NCBI GenBank assembly: GCA_900545275.1
Contig: UQYG01000012.1
Location: 41,291-105,290, forward strand
Length of the DNA stretch: 64,000 nucleotides
Reading direction: 5' to 3'
From: an uncultured Sutterella sp.
Lineage (GTDB): Bacteria; Pseudomonadota; Gammaproteobacteria; Burkholderiales; Burkholderiaceae_F
A model generated the notes under the pieces. That model had not been told where the DNA came from, did no database searches, and saw only the letters and a list, made by a program, of their open reading frames with translations. Numbering within the stretch: position 1 is the stretch's first letter; the number at the start of each line of letters is the position of its first letter. Shown piece by piece: positions 1-8,305 of this stretch. A program made the translations under genes and the position numbers.

Positions 1-2
1 CG

Positions 3-860
3 TCGACCGTGCTCGGTTTCGTGGTGGGGCTCATGCGCCTTTCCAAACACCCGATGCTGCGTCTGCTCGGCACGGCTCACGTCGAAGCGTACCGAAACAT
101 TCCGCTTCTCGTTTTGCTTTTTGCGATCTACCTCGTAGTGACCGAATGGTTGCCCGCAGGGAACCGCGCCTGGCACGTCGGCGACTGGATTTTTCTCTCC
201 AAGGCGGGCCTTCAGTACGCCAAGCCCCTTTGGGGATGGTGGGCCGTTCTGGGTGCGTTCGTCACAGCGACCGCAACGGCGGTTGCCGTGCGTTGGCGGC
301 GCGCCAAAAAGACGACTTCCCTCAACGCATCACTTCTGGCCGTGGCCGTTTTTTTCCTCGTCTTTGCGCTCTCCTGGATCGCGGCGGGCGCGCTCGGCGG
401 GTGGGAACACCCGAAGGCCACGCGCTTTGCACTGCGCGGTGGCGGCCAGTGGACGCCGGAATTTCTTACGCTTTGGCTCGGTCTCACGCTCTTCACTTCT
501 GCCGCCATCGCCGAGATCGTTCGCGCTGGCGTTCTCGCCGTGAAGCCCGGTCAGTGGCTGGCGGGGTATGCGCTCGGACTCACCCGCGCCGAGACGGTGA
601 GCTACATCGTCGTTCCGCAATCTTTGCGTCTGGCGATTCCGCCGCTCGCTAGCCAGTACATGAACCTCACGAAAAACTCGTCCCTTGCTGTTCTGGTGGG
701 GTATCCCGACGTGGTGAGCGTGGGCAACACGGCGATCAACGTGACGGCGCAGGCCCTCGAGGTGATCAGCCTCATCATGCTCGTGTATCTTTTTCTCAAT
801 CTCGTCACGGCCGTTGTGATGAACCGAATCAACCGAGCCGTCATGAAGAGTTCCTTCTGA
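3..860 (+). CDS. aapQ: Amino-acid ABC transporter permease AapQ-like (5' end off window)
   Basis: Inner-membrane permease of a polar amino-acid ABC importer. The reading frame is open to the left edge, so the N-terminus is missing; a GTG at 9 is internal to the family alignment and is probably not the start. A long hydrophilic insert after the first helices, an EIVRAG-type coupling segment (about residues 167-172 of the visible part) and the C-terminal stretch around NLTKNSSLAV match the AapQ/BztB branch, which has such an insert. Short histidine/glutamate permeases lack it. It sits 18 bp upstream of an AapM-type partner, so the two form the heteromeric membrane pore. The binding protein and ATPase genes are not visible and may lie to the left. 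Confidence 0.85.
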   Translation, partial: STVLGFVVGLMRLSKHPMLRLLGTAHVEAYRNIPLLVLLFAIYLVVTEWLPAGNRAWHVGDWIFLSKAGLQYAKPLWGWWAVLGAFVTATATAVAVRWRRAKKTTSLNASLLAVAVFFLVFALSWIAAGALGGWEHPKATRFALRGGGQWTPEFLTLWLGLTLFTSAAIAEIVRAGVLAVKPGQWLAGYALGLTRAETVSYIVVPQSLRLAIPPLASQYMNLTKNSSLAVLVGYPDVVSVGNTAINVTAQALEVISLIMLVYLFLNLVTAVVMNRINRAVMKSSF

Positions 861-878
861 AGTTCGTCTGGAGTCGAC

Positions 879-1979
879 ATGGAAATTCACACGATCCGCC
901 GTCCCGGACGCTGGGAAACTTTTCGGGAGCGCTACTGTTATTCGCCCTGGGCGACGCTTCTGACACTCGTCGTTGGGACCGTCGTCTGTGCGGTGCTTTT
1001 CTCACTCTTCCGCTGGGGCGTGCTCAACGCCGAATGGGCGGCCGATCCTACGGCCTGCGCGAAGGCGGACGGCGCCTGTTGGGGATTCGTTACGGAGAAG
1101 TGGCGCCTCATCCTTTTCGGTCGTTATCCGTATGAAGAACAATGGCGTCCGGGCGTCGCCATGGCGCTACTTTTGGGAATGACCGTCGCGAGCGCCGTGC
1201 CGGCCTTCTGGACGCGCAAGGGCGTGCGCGGCTTGTCCGCGGCCTGGGGCGTGACGCTCGTCGTCTTCTTTTCCCTTCTGTCGGGCGGCGTCGGAGGGCT
1301 TTCGCTTGTTTCTACGGACATGTGGGGCGGTTTGCCCCTTACCGTGCTCCTCACGCTTTTCGGCATGACGCTTTCCGTTCCCCTCGGCATTGCGCTCGCC
1401 ATCGGACGACGCAGTCACATGCCGATCGTGCGGCTTCTCGCCACGGGGTATGTGGAATTGGTGCGTGGGGTGCCCCTCATCACCGTCCTCTTCGTGGCGG
1501 CCTTCATTTTTCCGCTGGTGATGCCTTCGCAGATCCAGATCGACGCCTTCTGGCGAATCACCGTGGCGATCGTTCTCTTTCAGGCCGCGTACATGGCTGA
1601 AACCGTTCGCGGCGGCCTGCAGACAATTCCGAAGGGGCAGTTCGACGCCGCTTATTCCCTGGGACTCACGAAGCGCCAGGCGTACGTAAGCGTGATTCTG
1701 CCGCAGGCCTTGGTCGCCGTCATTCCCGCCTTCGTCAACAGTCTTCTCTCCTGCTTCATGGACACGTCGCTCGTGACGGTCGTCTCGATGTACGACCTGA
1801 CGGGAAGCCTGCGCCTGGCGCTCGGCGATGCCGTGTGGCGCGGTTATTTTGTAGAAGGATACGTCTTCATCGCGGCCGTCTATTTCGTGTCGAGTTTCGC
1901 GATGTCGCGCTACAGTCAATGGCTCGAGGGTTATCTTACGGGCGCCAAACGGAGCGCTTCGGCTCTCGAGGTGCGCTAA
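879..1979 (+). CDS. aapM: Amino-acid ABC transporter permease AapM-like
   Basis: Second permease of the general L-amino-acid importer (AapJQMP/BztABCD type), 366 residues. The N-terminus has a helix followed by a periplasmic segment with the family hallmark LNAEWAAD and GACWGF, then a second hydrophobic pair and the conserved permease core containing ETVRGGLQTIPKGQ, the EAA-like loop that contacts the ATPase. The ATG is preceded by a GGAG ribosome-binding site about five bases upstream. It follows aapQ by 18 bp. The usual next gene, the ATPase aapP, is absent here; a small unknown protein follows instead. Confidence 0.88.
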   Translation: MEIHTIRRPGRWETFRERYCYSPWATLLTLVVGTVVCAVLFSLFRWGVLNAEWAADPTACAKADGACWGFVTEKWRLILFGRYPYEEQWRPGVAMALLLGMTVASAVPAFWTRKGVRGLSAAWGVTLVVFFSLLSGGVGGLSLVSTDMWGGLPLTVLLTLFGMTLSVPLGIALAIGRRSHMPIVRLLATGYVELVRGVPLITVLFVAAFIFPLVMPSQIQIDAFWRITVAIVLFQAAYMAETVRGGLQTIPKGQFDAAYSLGLTKRQAYVSVILPQALVAVIPAFVNSLLSCFMDTSLVTVVSMYDLTGSLRLALGDAVWRGYFVEGYVFIAAVYFVSSFAMSRYSQWLEGYLTGAKRSASALEVR

Positions 1980-1988
1980 GGAGTTTTG

Positions 1989-2477
1989 ATGGATACGAAG
2001 GATTTTCGAAGGGTCGCTCTGAATCCCTACTACGAGTTTTCCGTGGAGGTGCCGCTTTCGCGCTACGGTGTCTGTTTTGAGGACTACCGAAAGGCATTTC
2101 AGGCGGGCTTTCGCACGGCGCATCGATATTGGGACGGCATCGAGGACGTGACGGTCGTCTCCGAGACGCCGACGCTCCTCGTGCGGCGACTTCATTTCGG
2201 CGGTGGAGCTTCGGCCACGGACTGCATCGAAGGGGCGAACGAGTGTTTCACGCACTGGATTCTCGACGCCGAAGGTAAGGTGCATGGGCGCAATGAAATC
2301 ACGCTCGAACGAAAGGGAAAGGATGCCTGCGTGACGCACGTCTGTTCGCTCGTTCCTTCGGCGAAACTCCCCGATGAAAGGATCGAAGCGATTCGAGAGA
2401 AGGCGTATCGCGCCAAGGATGAGGCCTTTGCGCTCGGCGTTCTCGCCGACCTTCTCGAGGAAAGGGATCGTCACTGA
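1989..2477 (+). CDS. Uncharacterised small protein, last gene of the aap operon
   Basis: I do not recognise this 162-residue protein with confidence. It is soluble-looking, acidic at the C-terminus, with no signal peptide or membrane segment. The alternation of short strands followed by a C-terminal helix (KAYRAKDEAFALGVLADLL) faintly resembles SRPBCC/AtaL-like (DUF1857) proteins, but that is a guess. I chose the ATG at 1989 because AAGGAG at 1978-1983 lies five bases upstream; a TTG at 1986 is also in frame. It begins nine bases after the aapM stop and shares its terminator, so it is co-transcribed with the permeases. A role in transport is not supported by any motif. Confidence 0.6.
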   Translation: MDTKDFRRVALNPYYEFSVEVPLSRYGVCFEDYRKAFQAGFRTAHRYWDGIEDVTVVSETPTLLVRRLHFGGGASATDCIEGANECFTHWILDAEGKVHGRNEITLERKGKDACVTHVCSLVPSAKLPDERIEAIREKAYRAKDEAFALGVLADLLEERDRH

Positions 2478-2490
2478 AGGCTTGAAAAAG

Positions 2491-2524
2491 ACGTCGGCCC
2501 GACTCAAATGAGCCGGGCCGACGT
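2491..2524. terminator. Bidirectional terminator between aap operon and uraA
   Basis: Inverted repeat ACGTCGGCCCG (2491-2501) and CGGGCCGACGT (2514-2524), extended inward by CTCA/TGAG. An A-rich run precedes it and TTTT follows, so it can serve both converging transcripts. Confidence 0.85.
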
Positions 2525-2547
2525 TTTGGGAGAAGGGAAGGTGCGCG

Positions 2548-3840
2548 TTAGTGATTCCGGCGATTTTCACCGAACTGCATGATGGCGTTCAGAAGGATGG
2601 CGCCGAAGGTGGCCGTCCCGATGCCGCCCAACATGAAGCCGCCGAGATTGAGCGTGAAGTCGCCGCCGCCGAGAATGAGCGTCACGGCTGCCACGATGAG
2701 GTTGCGGTTGTCGCCGAAGTCCACCTTGTTAACCACCCACACGCGGGCGCCGGCCACGGCGATGAGACCGAAGACGACGATGGAGGTTCCGCCGAGGATG
2801 GCCTGCGGAATCGTCTGGATGACGGCGCCGAATTTGGGCGAGAAGCCGAGCACGATCGCAAAGAGTGCGGCCACGGGGAAAATGAGGGTGGAGTAGACGC
2901 GCGTGGCGGCCATTACGCCGATGTTTTCACCGTAGGTCGTCACGCCCGTGCCGCCGCAGGCGCCCGACACCATGGTGGCGATGCCGTCGCCGAGGAAGGC
3001 GCGGCCCATGTAGGGGTCGAGATTACGGCCTGTCATGGCCGTGACGGCCTTGATGTGGCCGAGGTTCTCTCCGACGAGAATGATGACGACCGGCACGATC
3101 AGCGCGATGGCGTCGACGCTGAAGACGGGTGAGGTGAAGGAGGGCATTCCGAACCAGGGCGCGTTGGCGATGAGGGAAAAGTCGATGGGCTTGCCTCCGA
3201 TGCCGAGCACGTTCGAGAGGATGGCGTAGATCAGATAAGAAAGGGCGAGCCCCACGAGGATGAGGAGCTTCTGCAGGAGTCCTCGGGTGAAGACCGCGAC
3301 GCCGCCCACGCAGAGCACCGTAAGAACGGCCATCCACGCGTTGAAGTCGGTACCGCCGACGCTGCGCACGGCCGTAGGGGCGAGGTTGAGCCCGATCACG
3401 GCCACGACGGCGCCCGTCACGACGGGCGGCATGAGTTTTTCAATCCACTGCACGCCCGTGAACATCACGATGAGCCCCACGCAGGCGTAGACTGCGCCGC
3501 AGGCTATGATGCCACCCAAGGCGGTCGCTATGTTGGGATTGGCGCCCGTTCCCGCCGCATAGCCTGTGGCGGCGATCACGACACCGATGAAGGCAAAGGA
3601 GGAGCCTAGGTAGCTCGGCACATGACCGCCCACCAAGGCAAAAAAAATGAGTGTTCCGATGCCACTCATCAATACAGCCAAATTGGGGTCGAAACCCATC
3701 AAAATCGGTGCCAGCACGGTGGAGCCGAACATGGCCACAACGTGCTGCAGACCCAGTGCGATCGTCTGTCCCGTCGGAAGTCTTTCGTCGGGGGCGATGA
3801 TGCCTTCTGTCTTCAATTTCCAGGTCGGAAAATAACTCAT
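2548..3840 (-). CDS. uraA: Uracil permease (NCS2 family)
   Basis: Nucleobase:cation symporter of the NCS2 (uracil/xanthine permease) family, 430 residues, close to the 429 of E. coli UraA. It imports uracil across the inner membrane for pyrimidine salvage. The protein opens with a GLQHVVAMFGSTVLAP segment, the family signature in helix 1, and carries GENLGHIKAV, which holds the substrate-binding Glu and is typical of uracil rather than xanthine transporters, and then GGTGVTTYGENIG. About a dozen hydrophobic segments follow. The frame is open further upstream to 4131, but the ATG at 3840 gives the family N-terminus and has a GGAG eight bases upstream. It stands alone, divergent from prfC. Confidence 0.9.
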   Translation of the reverse strand: MSYFPTWKLKTEGIIAPDERLPTGQTIALGLQHVVAMFGSTVLAPILMGFDPNLAVLMSGIGTLIFFALVGGHVPSYLGSSFAFIGVVIAATGYAAGTGANPNIATALGGIIACGAVYACVGLIVMFTGVQWIEKLMPPVVTGAVVAVIGLNLAPTAVRSVGGTDFNAWMAVLTVLCVGGVAVFTRGLLQKLLILVGLALSYLIYAILSNVLGIGGKPIDFSLIANAPWFGMPSFTSPVFSVDAIALIVPVVIILVGENLGHIKAVTAMTGRNLDPYMGRAFLGDGIATMVSGACGGTGVTTYGENIGVMAATRVYSTLIFPVAALFAIVLGFSPKFGAVIQTIPQAILGGTSIVVFGLIAVAGARVWVVNKVDFGDNRNLIVAAVTLILGGGDFTLNLGGFMLGGIGTATFGAILLNAIMQFGENRRNH

Positions 3841-4181
3841 CTGTAAACTCCGGTTGAGCGTCCTGAGGGGATAGGACGTTTTTTCAGCGAAATCGTTCCA
3901 TTGTAGGACTCTTTCCTCCCTCTGTGTGAATCGGTTTCGAGAAGCGCTACTTTGGAACGGAAGATTCGGGACCGCAAATCGAATCCGAACGATCGGATTT
4001 CTATAGAATGTTGGCTCTCCAAACCGCCAGACGCGCACGTGCCGCGGAAGACAGGGTTCCCTTCGTGCGCAAACGGCGCGATGCTTCAGGACGTCGGATC
4101 CGAGAAGGTGGGTCCGACGAATCTTTTTCAACTATTTCTATAGGGCCGCGGCGCTTTCGGGCGACTTCGCGGATAGTGGCT
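3841..4181. promoter_or_regulatory. Divergent regulatory region uraA-prfC
   Basis: This 341-bp gap between divergent uraA and prfC must hold both promoters. The clearest structure is an inverted repeat AATCCGA (3982-3988), spacer ACGA, TCGGATT (3993-3999), which could be an operator. TATAG-like -10 candidates occur near 4002 and 4138, but no convincing -35 accompanies them. No gene is supported in it. Confidence 0.45.
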
Positions 4182-5783
4182 ATGACGAGTCCGAATCCGG
4201 CGCTGGTGCGCGACGTGGAAGAACGCCGCACTTTCGCCATCATTTCCCACCCCGACGCGGGGAAAACCACGCTGACGGAAAAGCTCCTTCTCTTCGGAGG
4301 CGCCATTCAGATGGCCGGCGCCGTGAAGGGCCGCAAAGCCGCGCGCCACGCCACGTCCGACTGGATGGAAGTGGAAAAGCAGCGTGGCATTTCCGTGACG
4401 AGTTCGGTCATGCAGTTTCGCTATGACGGGCACGTGATCAATCTTCTCGACACGCCGGGGCACGAAGACTTCTCTGAAGACACCTACCGCGTGCTCACTG
4501 CCGTGGACGCCGCCGTCATGGTGATCGACGCCGCCAAGGGCGTGGAAGCGCAGACCATCAAGCTCCTCGAAGTCTGCCGCATGCGCAACACGCCGATCAT
4601 CACCTTCATCAACAAGCTCGACCGTGAAGTGCGGGATCCGCTCGATCTGCTCGGGGAAATCGAAAACGTGCTCAAGCTCCAGTGCGTGCCGATCACCTGG
4701 CCGATCGGGATGGGCAAGACCTTTCGCGGCGTTTTTTCGCTCCTCAAGAACCGCCTGGTCCGCTTCACGCCGGGCGAAGAACGTTTAACGCAGGATCAGG
4801 AGGTGATCGAAGGGCTCGACAATCCCGAGCTCGACCGTCTCTTCCCGATGGAAATGCCTTACGTGCGCGAATCGATCGAGCTCGTTCAGGGGGCGACCGA
4901 ACCCTTTGATCTGCGAAAGTTCCTCGCCGGCGAACAAAGCCCCGTCTTCTTCGGCTCCGGCGTCAACAATTTCGGCGTACAGGACGTGCTCGACGCTCTC
5001 GTCGCCTGGGCGCCGTCGCCGCGTCCGCGTCAAACGACGACGCGCTTCGTGGAGCCCATCGAGGAACCCTTCAGCGGCTTCGTCTTTAAGATTCAGGCCA
5101 ACATGGACCCGCGCCATCGGGACCGCATCGCCTTCTTCCGCGTCTGCTCGGGCCGCTACAGCCAGGGAATGAAGGTACACCACGTGCGCGAAGGGCGTGA
5201 AATGAAGCTCGCCAATGCGCTCACCTTCATGGCGCAGGACCGCGTCGTCATGACCGATGCCGTCGCAGGCGACATCATCGGGATCTACAACCACGGACAA
5301 CTGCACATCGGCGACACGCTCACCGAGGGCGAGAACATGCTCTTTACGGGCATTCCAAATTTCGCTCCGGAACTCTTCCGCGCGGCCCGTAGCAAGGACC
5401 CCTTCAAGGCCAAGCAACTCCAGAAGGGCCTTCAGGAACTCGGTGAGGAAGGGGCCATTCAGGTCTTCACTGGGGAATTCGGGAACATCCTTCTCGGGGC
5501 GGTCGGTCAGTTGCAGTTTGAGATCGTCGCTCAGCGCCTCGCCACGGAATACAAGGTCGATGCGATCTACGAGAGCACCGACGTCTCGACGGCCCGGTGG
5601 CTCTCCTTTCCGGACGACGCCACCCGCAAAGATTTCGAGCGCGAGCAGGGGGCGCGTCTTGCGACCGACGTAAACGGGAACACCGTGTATCTCGCCACGT
5701 CGATCTACAACCTGGAGACCACGATGGAGCACTGGCCTCAGGTGAAATTCCACACCACGCGTGAAATGACGCAGCGCTTCTAA
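4182..5783 (+). CDS. prfC: Peptide chain release factor 3
   Basis: Class II release factor, a ribosome-bound GTPase that recycles RF1/RF2 after peptide release. It is 533 residues against 529 in E. coli. The G domain is intact: SHPDAGKTT (G1), a conserved switch Thr in GISVTSS, DTPGHEDF (G3) and NKLDR (G4). The EF-Tu-like domain 2 and the RF3-specific C-terminal domain follow and end in TTREMTQRF. The frame is open upstream to 4008, but the ATG at 4182 yields the normal MTSPNP... start. No strong ribosome-binding site precedes it, so the exact start is less sure than the function. It is monocistronic, closed by a strong hairpin. Confidence 0.94.
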   Translation: MTSPNPALVRDVEERRTFAIISHPDAGKTTLTEKLLLFGGAIQMAGAVKGRKAARHATSDWMEVEKQRGISVTSSVMQFRYDGHVINLLDTPGHEDFSEDTYRVLTAVDAAVMVIDAAKGVEAQTIKLLEVCRMRNTPIITFINKLDREVRDPLDLLGEIENVLKLQCVPITWPIGMGKTFRGVFSLLKNRLVRFTPGEERLTQDQEVIEGLDNPELDRLFPMEMPYVRESIELVQGATEPFDLRKFLAGEQSPVFFGSGVNNFGVQDVLDALVAWAPSPRPRQTTTRFVEPIEEPFSGFVFKIQANMDPRHRDRIAFFRVCSGRYSQGMKVHHVREGREMKLANALTFMAQDRVVMTDAVAGDIIGIYNHGQLHIGDTLTEGENMLFTGIPNFAPELFRAARSKDPFKAKQLQKGLQELGEEGAIQVFTGEFGNILLGAVGQLQFEIVAQRLATEYKVDAIYESTDVSTARWLSFPDDATRKDFEREQGARLATDVNGNTVYLATSIYNLETTMEHWPQVKFHTTREMTQRF

Positions 5784-5786
5784 GCC

Positions 5787-5818
5787 AATGGCCGCCGAAT
5801 CGAAATTCGGCGGCCATT
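5787..5818. terminator. Bidirectional terminator prfC / hydE
   Basis: Perfect 14-bp stem AATGGCCGCCGAAT (5787-5800) and its complement (5805-5818) around a CGAA tetraloop, between converging prfC and hydE. The T-tail is weak on both sides. Confidence 0.8.
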
Positions 5819-5838
5819 GTGTCTCTTGTGCGGCGCAA

Positions 5839-6963
5839 TCAGTTCGCAGGCCGTCCCGTGCGTTCGACCCAGCGTAGCGAAGAGCCGAGGCGGTTGAGTC
5901 CGAGCGAGCGGCGAGCGATGCGAACGATGTCGTTTTCCACGAGGATGTTCGACTCTGCCCCCACTTCAGTGCCCGCCTTGTTGTCGTAAAGCTGATAGGA
6001 GGCTCTCGTCATCTGCGGGGTGATGTTTGGCATGACGACGTTGCAGCCGTGCAGAATCCCCAGGATGCGGCCCCGAGTTTCGAGCGTTTCGAGAGCCGTG
6101 GCCGCCGCGATGTTGACGTTGCGTAGAACAAGGCGCGTTGCGGCGATCATATTGAGAGAGAGTCTGAGAAGATCGTCGTGCGGCATTTGTCCGAGCGACA
6201 CCATGTCGGCGCCGAGGCTCGTGAGGTAGGGCCCCATGCCGATCATGTCGGCCCCCACCTTCTCGAAGGTTCGGATGTCCTGCACCAGATCCTCGACTGT
6301 CTGTCCTGGCAGTCCGATCATGACGCCCGTTCCCACCTGATAGCCGGCCTTGCGAAGGTTGGCCAGCGCTTCGTAGCGGTGTTCGAGCACCTTTTCGTGT
6401 TTGCCAGGCGTGCAGTGAAGCCGGTGAAAGAGTTCGGGATTGCTCGATTCGATCCGCAGCAGATAGCGAAGACCATCGGGATTGCCGCTCGCCTCGGCCC
6501 AGTATTCGTAGACTTCGAGCGACTGTTCCCCGAGCGAGAGCGTGATGCCGAGCCCCTGAGGAAGCGCCTCCGTGCAGCTCATTTCGTGAATGTCCCGCAA
6601 GAGGTCGCCGATGAAGGTCACCCACTTCGGATCCCGGCGTTCCCCCGCCTGAATGGCGATGGAGCCGTACCCGTTCTCGAGGGCGATGCGGGCGCACTCG
6701 AGAATCGTTTCACGCGGGAGCGTGTAGCGCTCAACGCCGTGGTTGGCCTTGCGGATGCCGCAGTAGCGACAGTTGGCCGTGCAAACGTTGCTGATCTCGA
6801 TGAGGCCGCGTAGATAGACGTTGGGGCCCATTTCCCGGGTCGTCAGGTCATAGGCGCGGCATTGCAGAAGGTCGGCTTCTTCAGGCGTGCGGATGCGCAG
6901 AATCCTCGCGATTTCCTCATCGGTGAACTCGGTTTGCGCGAGAAGGTCGTCAAGAGTTTTCAC
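5839..6963 (-). CDS. hydE: [FeFe]-hydrogenase maturase HydE (radical SAM)
   Basis: Radical SAM enzyme acting with HydF and HydG in assembly of the 2Fe subcluster of the H-cluster. It is 374 residues. The SAM-binding [4Fe-4S] motif is CTANCRYC (C61, C65, C68). Downstream, IAIQAGERRDP, GTGVMIGLPGQTVEDL and MIGMGPYL are HydE-type blocks that separate it from biotin synthase, which shares the TIM-barrel fold. The start is a GTG at 6961-6963 that overlaps the hydF stop as GTGA, so translation is probably coupled. It is the last gene of the leftward hydrogenase locus. Confidence 0.9.
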   Translation of the reverse strand: MKTLDDLLAQTEFTDEEIARILRIRTPEEADLLQCRAYDLTTREMGPNVYLRGLIEISNVCTANCRYCGIRKANHGVERYTLPRETILECARIALENGYGSIAIQAGERRDPKWVTFIGDLLRDIHEMSCTEALPQGLGITLSLGEQSLEVYEYWAEASGNPDGLRYLLRIESSNPELFHRLHCTPGKHEKVLEHRYEALANLRKAGYQVGTGVMIGLPGQTVEDLVQDIRTFEKVGADMIGMGPYLTSLGADMVSLGQMPHDDLLRLSLNMIAATRLVLRNVNIAAATALETLETRGRILGILHGCNVVMPNITPQMTRASYQLYDNKAGTEVGAESNILVENDIVRIARRSLGLNRLGSSLRWVERTGRPAN

Positions 6964-8207
6964 AGGGCGTTCCGTCCTTCTTGGAGAGCGTTTCTATAGG
7001 CCTGCAGGGCTTCTGGGTGGCAACTCAGAATTCTTTCGAGCACGCCCTGCAGATAACTGATGGTGAGGCCGTAGTTCGTCATCGGAACCCCCTGCTCGTG
7101 CGCCTGCCGCAGGCGGGCGAGCATGTGCTGGCGCGTCACGACGCAACCGCCGCACTGAATGACGATGCGGTAGGGCGTGAGATCGTCGGGAAAATCCTTG
7201 CCGACGGCGACGTCGATCTTGAGATCGGCGCCTGTGCGCTCGCGCAGCCAGCGGGGAATCTTCACGCGGCCGATGTCGTCCTTTTGCGGGTGGTGACTAC
7301 AGGTCTCGCCGATGAGGACGCGGTCGCCGTTCTTGAGGAGCGAAAGCGTGGCGGCGCCGCGCGCCATCTCGACGATGTCGCTCTTGCTGTACGCCATCTG
7401 CGTGGAAAACGTCGTGAGCGGAATGCCTTCTGGCGTCTGTGCGTTGACGGTCTTGATGACCTGGGAGTCCGCCATGACGAGTTTCGGGGGGTGCTTCAGG
7501 TCGGCGATCGCCTCGGCGACGCGGTCCTCCTGAACTACGAAGCACTTGGCGTGTGCGTCGAGAAGTTCGCGGATCGCCTGCACCTGCGGCAGGATCAGAC
7601 GTCCCTTCGGAGCGCCCGTGTCGATCGGTGTCACAAGGATGACCGTGTCCCCCGGACCCGCGAGGTCGCCCACGAGCGGACGGTCGGGGGCGATGCGGTC
7701 CTGAGCGAGCCGCACCATGACCGCACGGAGCTCTTCGAGCCCCGTGCGTTCGCGTGCGCTTGTAAAGACGACGGGAAGTCCCGTCTTCTCCCAGGCGGCG
7801 CGATCAAGATCCGGCGTTTCGTCCGTGCGGTTGACGACGAGTACGGCGGGGGTTCCGAGCGCGCGGGTACGCTCGATGATCCCTTTTTCCTCTTCGTCGA
7901 AGGTGGCGGGCGTCGTGACGATGAGCGCCATGTCGACCCATTCGAGCACCGAGAGCGAACGCTTGACGCGGGCGAGTCCGAGGTCTCCCACATCGTCCAC
8001 GCCGGCCGTGTCGATGAAGACGACCGGTCCGAGGGGCAGAAATTCGCAGGCTTTCTCGACCGGATCGGTCGTCGTGCCCGGAACGTTCGAGACGATCGAG
8101 ATCGTTTGGTTCGTTAGGGCGTTGATGAGAGAACTTTTCCCGGCATTTCGTTTGCCGAAGAGCCCGATGTGAAGCCGCAGGCCCTTGGGCGTGTTGAGTA
8201 GGGACAT
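6960..8207 (-). CDS. hydF: [FeFe]-hydrogenase maturation GTPase/scaffold HydF
   Basis: HydF is the scaffold that receives the 2Fe precursor and transfers it to apo-HydA. It has 415 residues in three domains: an N-terminal GTPase (GKRNAGKSS 18-26, DTAG 66-69, NRTD 126-129), a dimerisation domain and a C-terminal [4Fe-4S] domain. The cluster motif normally reads CxH followed by HCxxC; here it is C303-S-H305 and Q351-C352-G-G-C355, so the second histidine is glutamine. The three cysteines are intact. The ATG follows a GGGTGA ribosome-binding site and lies just after the T-tract of a terminator that separates it from the structural genes. Confidence 0.93.
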   Translation of the reverse strand: MSLLNTPKGLRLHIGLFGKRNAGKSSLINALTNQTISIVSNVPGTTTDPVEKACEFLPLGPVVFIDTAGVDDVGDLGLARVKRSLSVLEWVDMALIVTTPATFDEEEKGIIERTRALGTPAVLVVNRTDETPDLDRAAWEKTGLPVVFTSARERTGLEELRAVMVRLAQDRIAPDRPLVGDLAGPGDTVILVTPIDTGAPKGRLILPQVQAIRELLDAHAKCFVVQEDRVAEAIADLKHPPKLVMADSQVIKTVNAQTPEGIPLTTFSTQMAYSKSDIVEMARGAATLSLLKNGDRVLIGETCSHHPQKDDIGRVKIPRWLRERTGADLKIDVAVGKDFPDDLTPYRIVIQCGGCVVTRQHMLARLRQAHEQGVPMTNYGLTISYLQGVLERILSCHPEALQAYRNALQEGRNAL

Positions 8208-8220
8208 GTTTGCGTCACCC

Positions 8221-8266
8221 GAAGAAAAAAAAGAAAAGGTCGGACAAACATCTTATCCGACCTTTT
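8221..8266 (-). terminator. Strong intrinsic terminator between cytochrome b subunit and hydF
   Basis: On the minus strand a stem AAAAGGTCGGA / TCCGACCTTTT (arms at 8256-8266 and 8234-8244) is followed by a T-rich run (TTTTCTTTTTTTTCTTC across both arm end and tail). It sits between the structural and maturation genes, less than 30 bp upstream of the hydF ATG, so hydFE expression should depend on read-through or on an unseen promoter. Confidence 0.88.
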
Positions 8267-8305
8267 CGGGTTTATGCGCCCCTCAGAAGAGGTAGCTCGA
8301 AACCA

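Noticed and set aside
1167..2570. 467-residue minus-strand frame spanning aapM and the small protein gene
   Set aside because: Low-complexity Arg/His-rich translation typical of the antisense of GC-rich genes, and it runs through a bidirectional terminator.
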